64,000 nt of DNA. Source: Peribacillus simplex (GTDB taxonomy: Bacteria > Bacillota > Bacilli > Bacillales > DSM-1321). Location of the stretch: contig NZ_CP011008.1 of NCBI RefSeq assembly GCF_001578185.1, positions 1,516,001 through 1,580,000 on the forward strand, in the 5' to 3' direction. Position 1 is the first letter of the stretch. The number at the start of each line of letters is the position of its first letter. Made by a program: the position numbers and the translations under genes. Shown here in pieces: positions 55,693 to 64,000 of the stretch. The notes under the pieces were generated by a model. The model saw only the letters and a list, made by a program, of their open reading frames with translations, was not told the origin of the DNA and searched no databases.

Positions 55693-56628
55693 ATGAAAAT
55701 GTTATTTACGATGAATGAATTGACTATAACTGACATTGAAAAAATATTACATGAGGCTGAAGGATTTGCCAACGGATCTGGCTGGAATCCAAAACAGCAG
55801 ACCACAGTTGCCAATCTGTTCTTTGAACCAAGCACACGAACAAAATCAAGCTTTGAAATGGCTGAAAGAAAACTGGGTCTTGAGGTCATTCCTTTTGATG
55901 CGGGTACATCATCCGTGTTAAAAGGGGAAACCTTATATGACACTGTTAAAACGTTCGAAGCAATAGGCGTCAATGCCTTGATCATCCGTCATGAGCAGGA
56001 TAATTATTTTGACGAGTTGAAAGAGAAAATCGGTATTCCGATAATCAATGCAGGGGATGGATGCGGAAATCATCCAACCCAGTCATTACTTGACTTATTG
56101 ACGATAAAACAAGAGTTTAAAAGTTTCGAGGGTCTGAAGATTGCGATAATCGGGGATGTGAGGCATAGTCGGGTTGCAAAATCGAATGCAGAAGCATTGA
56201 CTCGTTTAGGAGCGAATGTCGTATTTTCAGGTCCGCCTGGATGGTTTGACAGAACCAACAGTTTAGGAAGATATGAAGACATCGATCAAGCGATGGCGAC
56301 ATCGGATGTAGTCATGCTGCTTAGAATCCAGCATGAAAGGCATATCGAAAAATACGACCAGGCAAATGGAGATTATCTGGAGAATTTTGGTCTGACCAAA
56401 CAACGTGAAAAAAATATGAAACCGGGTGCGATCATCATGCATCCTGCACCAATAAACCGTGGTGTTGAAATAGACAGTGAATTAGTCGAATGCAGCCGCT
56501 CAAGAATTTTTAAACAAATGGAAAATGGCGTGTTCATAAGAATGGCCGTATTGAAAAATGTGCTTGAACAATCCGAAGGGGGAATCAACCATGAAAACTG
56601 TAATCAAAAATGGAGTATTGCTAGATAA
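55693..56628 (+). CDS. pyrB: Aspartate carbamoyltransferase catalytic chain
   Basis: A 311-residue enzyme. ATG 55693 ([19 protein letters not shown]) is chosen because GAAGGGAGC lies upstream; a longer frame to 55585 runs through the attenuator. Motifs: [16 protein letters not shown] (carbamoyl phosphate), [24 protein letters not shown] and [12 protein letters not shown]. It makes carbamoyl aspartate. No regulatory chain (pyrI) is present, as in other Bacillus. The C-terminus runs 38 bases into pyrC. Confidence 0.97.
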   Translation: MKMLFTMNELTITDIEKILHEAEGFANGSGWNPKQQTTVANLFFEPSTRTKSSFEMAERKLGLEVIPFDAGTSSVLKGETLYDTVKTFEAIGVNALIIRHEQDNYFDELKEKIGIPIINAGDGCGNHPTQSLLDLLTIKQEFKSFEGLKIAIIGDVRHSRVAKSNAEALTRLGANVVFSGPPGWFDRTNSLGRYEDIDQAMATSDVVMLLRIQHERHIEKYDQANGDYLENFGLTKQREKNMKPGAIIMHPAPINRGVEIDSELVECSRSRIFKQMENGVFIRMAVLKNVLEQSEGGINHENCNQKWSIAR

Positions 56629-57877
56629 TCAAAATTCATTCAAAAAAGCGGACATTGAATTAGAAGGAAAGGTCATCACAAAAATCGGCGAGAACTTATC
56701 AACGGAAAATTGTAAGGTTGTTGACGCTGAAGGGTTACTTATTACATCAGGGTTTATTGACCTGCATGTCCATTTGCGCGAACCGGGCGGTGAACATAAG
56801 GAAACAATCGCAAGTGGAACGCTTGCAGCGGCAAGAGGCGGTTTCACTACGGTAGCGGCAATGCCTAATACAAGGCCAGTTCCTGATACAGTGGAAAATC
56901 TTGAAGCTCTTAACCGAAAAATTGAAGAAACGGCGCATGTCAGGGTCCTCCCTTATGCATCCATAACGATTAGGGAAGCCGGCAAGGAGTTGACCGACTT
57001 TTCTTCATTAAAACAAACGGGTGCTTTCGCCTTTACGGACGATGGCGTAGGAATTCAAGAAGCCGGGATGATGTTTGAAGCGATGAAACGGGCAGCCGCA
57101 CAGGATATGGCCATAGTCGCTCATTGTGAAGATAATAGCTTGATCAATAAAGGCTCCGTCCATGAAGGAAGATTCTCAAAGGAACAGGGGATCAATGGAA
57201 TTCCGTCAGTATGTGAAGCTGTACATATTGCCCGGGATATCCTCCTTGCGGAAGCGGCAAACTGTCATTATCACGTTTGCCATATATCCACGAAGGAATC
57301 GGTTAGAACGGTGAGGGATGCCAAACGTGCAGGTATTCGTGTCACAGCCGAAGTTACACCGCATCATTTATTATTGTGTGAAGATGATATACCGGGACTT
57401 GATACGAATTATAAAATGAACCCGCCATTAAGGGGTCGTGAAGATCGGGACGCGCTGATAGAAGGACTGCTTGACGGAACCATCGATTTTATAGCAACAG
57501 ACCATGCACCGCATGCGGCTGAGGAAAAAGCGCAGGGAATGCAGCTAGCTCCTTTCGGAATAGTGGGATTGGAAACGGCCTTCCCGTTGCTTTACACCGA
57601 ATTGGTTAAAAAGGGCGTCCTAACATTAAAGCAATTGGTCGATTTCCTGACGGTCAAACCAGCTGAAAGTTTCTCGCTTCCTTATGGAGAGCTAAAGGAA
57701 GGTGCTACAGCCGATATCGTGCTCATCGATTTGGAAACGGAAAAAGGAATTAATAATGAAGAGTTTGCTTCAAAAGGAAAAAATACACCTTTTAATGAAA
57801 AGAAATGTTATGGCTGGCCAGTCATGACGATTGCAGAAGGAAAAACAGTTTGGGAAAAAGGACGTGTTCAAGGATGA
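56591..57877 (+). CDS. pyrC: Dihydroorotase PyrC
   Basis: A 428-residue type I dihydroorotase. The metal-binding motif is [18 protein letters not shown]; further ligands are in [15 protein letters not shown] and the catalytic Asp in [15 protein letters not shown]. It cyclises carbamoyl aspartate. ATG 56591 has GAAGGGGGAA upstream, inside pyrB. It overlaps carA by four bases. Confidence 0.97.
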   Translation: MKTVIKNGVLLDNQNSFKKADIELEGKVITKIGENLSTENCKVVDAEGLLITSGFIDLHVHLREPGGEHKETIASGTLAAARGGFTTVAAMPNTRPVPDTVENLEALNRKIEETAHVRVLPYASITIREAGKELTDFSSLKQTGAFAFTDDGVGIQEAGMMFEAMKRAAAQDMAIVAHCEDNSLINKGSVHEGRFSKEQGINGIPSVCEAVHIARDILLAEAANCHYHVCHISTKESVRTVRDAKRAGIRVTAEVTPHHLLLCEDDIPGLDTNYKMNPPLRGREDRDALIEGLLDGTIDFIATDHAPHAAEEKAQGMQLAPFGIVGLETAFPLLYTELVKKGVLTLKQLVDFLTVKPAESFSLPYGELKEGATADIVLIDLETEKGINNEEFASKGKNTPFNEKKCYGWPVMTIAEGKTVWEKGRVQG

Positions 57878-58980
57878 AAAGACAACTAATTTTAGAAGAC
57901 GGTACGGTTTTCCTTGGGGAAGCATTCGGAGGGGACGTAGAAAAAATAGGTGAAGTCGTTTTTAACACAGGAATGACAGGGTACCAGGAGATTCTATCCG
58001 ATCCATCTTATTGCGGTCAAATCGTTACACTTACGTATCCATTGATCGGGAACTACGGGATAAACCGGGATGACTTTGAATCCATAAATCCGGCGATATC
58101 AGGATTCGTCGTTAAGGAAACAGCAGAACTTCCTTCAAACTGGCGAAACCAATCATCTCTTGATGAATATCTGAAAATGAAGAACATACCTGGAATAAGC
58201 GGAATCGATACGAGAAAGCTGACAAGGATCATCAGGAAATCTGGTGCACTTAAAGGAGCGCTCTGCAATATCAATAAAGATGCCGAAGAGGTTGTTTCCC
58301 AATTGAGAGCAACGGTAATTCCTTCTAATCAAGTGAAACAGGTTTCAACAAAAACACCTTATTCAAGCCCGGGCAGAGGCCCGCGGGTAGTTCTTGTAGA
58401 CTATGGCATGAAGCATGGGATTTTACGTGAGTTAACGAAGCGGGGCTGTGATGTCGTGGTTGTGCCTTATAACGTTACCGCTGAGGAAGTTATGCAATAT
58501 CACCCAGATGGTGTGATGCTTTCAAACGGTCCTGGAGATCCGAAAAGTGTTCATGAAACGCTTGAAATGATTCGTACAATCCAAACGGAAGTGCCGTTAT
58601 TCGGAATCTGTTTAGGACATCAATTATTCGCACTTGCAAACGGGGCGGATACGGAAAAATTAAAATTCGGTCATCGAGGCTCTAACCATCCGGTTAAAGA
58701 CCTTCGTACCGGGAAGATATCCATCACATCTCAAAATCATGGATACACAGTTGAAGAGCTTTCCATTAAAAAGACTGATCTTATTGTGACACATACAGCA
58801 TTGAATGACGATACGATTGAAGGGCTGCGCCATAAAAAATACCCGGCTTTCACCGTACAATATCACCCGGAAGCATCACCAGGACCGGAAGACGCCAACT
58901 ACTTATTCAATGAATTCTTACAAATGATTGAAGCTGCAAACACCAAGGGGGAAAAAACATGCCAAAACGCACTGATATAA
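57874..58980 (+). CDS. carA: Carbamoyl phosphate synthase small chain (pyrimidine-specific)
   Basis: A 368-residue glutamine amidotransferase subunit (B. subtilis PyrAA). The class I domain has the catalytic Cys in [15 protein letters not shown] and His/Glu in [18 protein letters not shown] 57874 overlaps the pyrC stop. It feeds ammonia to CarB. Overlap with carB is 22 bases, after AAGGGGGAAA. Being in the pyr operon, it is the pyrimidine form; an arginine form may exist elsewhere. Confidence 0.97.
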   Translation: MKRQLILEDGTVFLGEAFGGDVEKIGEVVFNTGMTGYQEILSDPSYCGQIVTLTYPLIGNYGINRDDFESINPAISGFVVKETAELPSNWRNQSSLDEYLKMKNIPGISGIDTRKLTRIIRKSGALKGALCNINKDAEEVVSQLRATVIPSNQVKQVSTKTPYSSPGRGPRVVLVDYGMKHGILRELTKRGCDVVVVPYNVTAEEVMQYHPDGVMLSNGPGDPKSVHETLEMIRTIQTEVPLFGICLGHQLFALANGADTEKLKFGHRGSNHPVKDLRTGKISITSQNHGYTVEELSIKKTDLIVTHTALNDDTIEGLRHKKYPAFTVQYHPEASPGPEDANYLFNEFLQMIEAANTKGEKTCQNALI

Positions 58981-61900
58981 AAAGCATCCTAGTAATTGGT
59001 TCCGGTCCGATCGTCATCGGACAGGCCGCCGAGTTCGATTATGCAGGAACCCAAGCATGTATAGCCTTAAAAGAAGAAGGTTATCGAGTGATCCTGATTA
59101 ACTCTAACCCGGCTACAATCATGACAGACAGTGAAATGGCCGATGCGGTTTATATCGAACCGATCACATTGGAATTTGTCAGCAAAATCATTCGTAAAGA
59201 GCGTCCAGATGCACTATTACCTACCCTGGGCGGACAGACTGGATTGAACATGGCAGTCGAGCTTGCCGAAGCAGGAATCCTTGAAGAATGCAATGTGCAA
59301 ATTCTTGGAACGAAACTTTCCGCTATCCAACAAGCCGAAGACCGTGACCTTTTCCGTACCCTAATGAACGATCTTGGGGAACCAGTACCTGACAGCGACA
59401 TAATTCATAATTTGGAAGAGGCTTATACATTCGTGGAACGAGTCGGTTATCCGGTCATTGTTCGTCCGGCCTTCACGCTTGGCGGAACAGGCGGTGGGAT
59501 TTGTGATAACGAAGAGCAACTGATCGAGATTGTTGAGGGTGGCCTGAAAAGCAGTCCGGTTCACCAATGTCTGCTTGAGAAGAGCATTGCCGGTTGCAAA
59601 GAAGTGGAATATGAAGTGATGCGTGATTCCAATGATAATGCAATTGTCGTTTGTAATATGGAAAACTTCGACCCTGTAGGTGTCCATACAGGCGATTCAA
59701 TAGTTGCCGCACCAAGCCAAACATTAAGTGACAGAGAGTATCAAATGCTTAGAAATACGTCTTTAAAAATTATCCGTGCCTTGAAAATTGAAGGTGGGTG
59801 CAATGTTCAGCTTGCGCTTGATCCGAACAGCTATCAATATTATGTCATTGAAGTGAACCCTAGGGTCAGCCGTTCGTCAGCACTAGCTTCAAAAGCAACA
59901 GGATATCCAATTGCGAAGCTAGCAGCAAAGATAGCAGTCGGTTTAACGCTTGATGAAATGATGAACCCCGTCACAGGCAAAACCTATGCGAGCTTCGAAC
60001 CGGCACTAGACTATGTAGTTACGAAGATTCCGCGTTGGCCTTTCGATAAGTTCGAGAGCGCAAATCGCAGGCTTGGGACACAAATGAAAGCGACCGGAGA
60101 AGTTATGGCAATCGGCCGTACATTCGAAGAATCCATCTTAAAAGCTGTACGTTCCCTTGAAGCAGGTATATACCATCTTGAATTGAATGACGAGTTTGAG
60201 GATGGAAAAATAGAGAAGCGGATCCGAAAAGCGGGAGATGAACGGTTATTCTATATCGGCGAAGCATTAAGAAGGGGGAAAACGATCGAAACCATTCACG
60301 AATGGAGCCAGATCGATTTATTCTTCTTGCACAAGTTGAAAAAGATAATCGACTTTGAGAAGGAGCTTCAAGAACATTCTTTTGATCGTGAAGTTCTGCA
60401 AAAGGCTAAAGAACTAGGGTTTTCTGATAAAACGATCGCAGAAATTTGGGAAGTTCCCGAAATTGACGTCTATGAGTACCGGAAACAACAAGGGATCATC
60501 CCTGTTTACAAAATGGTCGATACATGTGCTGCGGAATTCGAATCGGAAACACCGTATTTTTATGGGACATACGAAGATGAAAATGAATCCATCGTTACTG
60601 AAAAGAAAAGTGTCATTGTCCTGGGGTCTGGCCCAATTCGTATAGGACAAGGTGTAGAGTTTGATTATGCGACAGTACATTCAGTATGGGCCATCAAAGA
60701 AGCGGGGTATGAAGCGATCATCATCAACAACAATCCCGAAACAGTTTCGACGGATTTCAGTATCTCCGACAAACTTTACTTCGAACCATTGACTCTTGAA
60801 GATGTCATGCATGTCATCGATTTGGAAAAACCAGAAGGGGTCATTGTCCAGTTTGGTGGACAGACGGCGATTAACCTTGCAGATGGTCTTGTTGAAAGAG
60901 GAGTGAAGATCCTTGGTACTTCACTTGAAGACCTGGATAGGGCGGAAAACCGTAATAAGTTCGAAAAGGCCCTTAAGGATTTAGACATTCCGCAGCCGAA
61001 GGGTAAAACCGCAACATCGGTTGATGAAGCGATCGTCATTGCTGAAGACATTGGTTACCCGGTATTAGTAAGGCCTTCGTATGTACTCGGGGGAAGAGCG
61101 ATGGAAATCGTCTATAAACAAGAGGAATTACTGCATTACATGAAAAATGCTGTGAAGATAAATCCAGATCATCCTGTCCTGATAGATCGCTACTTAACAG
61201 GTAAGGAAGTCGAAGTCGATGGAATTTCCGATGGAGAAACGGTCATAATCCCAGGAATAATGGAGCATATCGAACGTGCCGGCGTCCATTCCGGTGATTC
61301 GATTGCAGTCTATCCGCCTCAAAATCTAACGGAAAAACAAAAAGAGGTAATCATAGACTATACGACAAGATTGGCAAAAGGCTTGAATATAATTGGTCTC
61401 TTGAACATTCAATATGTCATCAGCAATGAAGAAGTGTATGTCATTGAAGTAAATCCACGTTCGAGCCGAACCGTTCCATTCTTAAGTAAAATTACGAATG
61501 TGCCGATGGCTAACTTAGCCACCAAGGTCATCCTGGGCCACTCACTTAAAAGCCAGGGGTATGAATCCGGATTAGTGCCAGAACAAACTGGGGTCTATGT
61601 AAAAGTTCCGGTCTTCTCTTTTGCAAAATTAAGAGGTGTGGACATTTCACTCGGACCTGAAATGAAATCGACTGGTGAAGTAATGGGAAAAGATAGCACA
61701 CTTGAAAAGGCTTTATATAAAGGGCTGGTCGCTTCCGGCTTCAAGATTGAGGGGCATGGTTCGGTATTATTGACGATATCTGATAAAGATAAGCAAGAAG
61801 CGCTTCTTTTAGCAAAACGCTTCCATAATATCGGTTTCAAGCTGATAGCCACCAGCGGAACTGCTGCCTTATTGGAGCAATCCGGAATACCGACTGCGAT

Positions 61901-62161
61901 TGTTGGTAAAATTGGCGAAGTAGGCACAAACCTCTTGGATGTTATCCGAAACGGGGAAGCACAATTCGTCATAAACACTTTGACCAAAGGGAAGCAGCCG
62001 GAACGCGATGGTTTTAGAATCCGACGTGAATCGGTTGAGAATGGAGTGACATGCCTTACATCCCTCGATACGGCAGAAGCCATTTTAAGAGTGATAGAAT
62101 CCATGACCTTCTCGGCAGAGGCAATGGGAAAAACGGAAAAAAGTCGTGAGGTGAGCCATAT

Positions 62162-62165
<4 letters not shown>
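58959..62165 (+). CDS. carB: Carbamoyl phosphate synthase large chain (pyrimidine-specific)
   Basis: A 1068-residue synthase (B. subtilis PyrAB) with two homologous ATP-grasp halves: [20 protein letters not shown] near residue 8, and the repeat [20 protein letters not shown] at about 551. The C-terminal regulatory MGS-like domain (about 930-1050) has [18 protein letters not shown] and [12 protein letters not shown]; it binds UMP and PRPP in relatives. It makes carbamoyl phosphate from bicarbonate, ammonia and two ATP. It overlaps carA by 22 bases and pyrK by four. Confidence 0.98.

Positions 62166-64000
<1,835 letters not shown>

Overview
The window is a chromosomal segment from a low-GC, endospore-forming Bacillaceae species. 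Evidence for this is the gene order (ctaG, the ylb genes, the dcw division and cell-wall cluster, spoIIGA-sigE-sigG, the ylm genes with divIVA, a T-box-controlled ileS, and the pyr operon), strong AGGAGG-type ribosome sites, frequent TTG and GTG starts, and sporulation genes throughout. The order follows Bacillus subtilis closely, but with clear differences: no murG between spoVE and murB, no bpr, ylmA/ylmB or ylyA at their B. subtilis positions, extra genes, and three IS traces. The content would suit a Bacillus simplex/Peribacillus-type relative; that placement is inference.

Region 1 (1-20.3 kb): the end of ctaG, a DUF420 gene (CtaM type), a YugN-like gene, ylbC, a decayed PaaI thioesterase, a small minus-strand ORF that looks like a class II lanthipeptide leader, ylbD, ylbE, a lipoprotein, ricF, ylbG, two minus-strand genes of unknown function, rsmD-coaD, ylbJ, ylbK-ylbL, an IS3-family remnant, tmcAL, ylbN-rpmF behind a perfect consensus promoter, an enoyl-CoA hydratase-like gene, gerR, ylbP, a panE-like gene, a DUF3397 gene and bshC. 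The ylbG-rsmD gap holds the element known as the ylbH leader. Here the minus strand carries a promoter, CU-rich loops and an intrinsic terminator, so it may be an independent small RNA.

Region 2 (20.3-41.1 kb): an internally deleted IS1182-type element, then mraZ (preceded by 10-bp-spaced GTGG boxes), rsmH, ftsL and pbpB. A complete IS1182-family element follows, flanked by a 30-bp duplication that is the whole pbpB terminator hairpin. Then come spoVD, murE-mraY-murD, spoVE, murB, divIB-ylxW-ylxX-sbp and ftsA-ftsZ. Terminators and new promoters split the cluster into several probable transcription units.

Region 3 (41.1-53.3 kb): spoIIGA and sigE behind a promoter with the unusual 22-bp spacer of spoIIG, sigG, ylmC, ylmD, ylmE, sepF, ylmG, ylmH, divIVA, an Ile-specific T-box with ileS, lspA and an RluD-family pseudouridine synthase.

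Region 4 (53.3-64 kb): pyrR, pyrP, pyrB, pyrC, carA, carB, pyrK, pyrD and the start of pyrF, making UMP de novo. Three PyrR-type attenuators precede pyrR, pyrP and pyrB, and most downstream genes overlap. No tRNA, rRNA or CRISPR array was seen.
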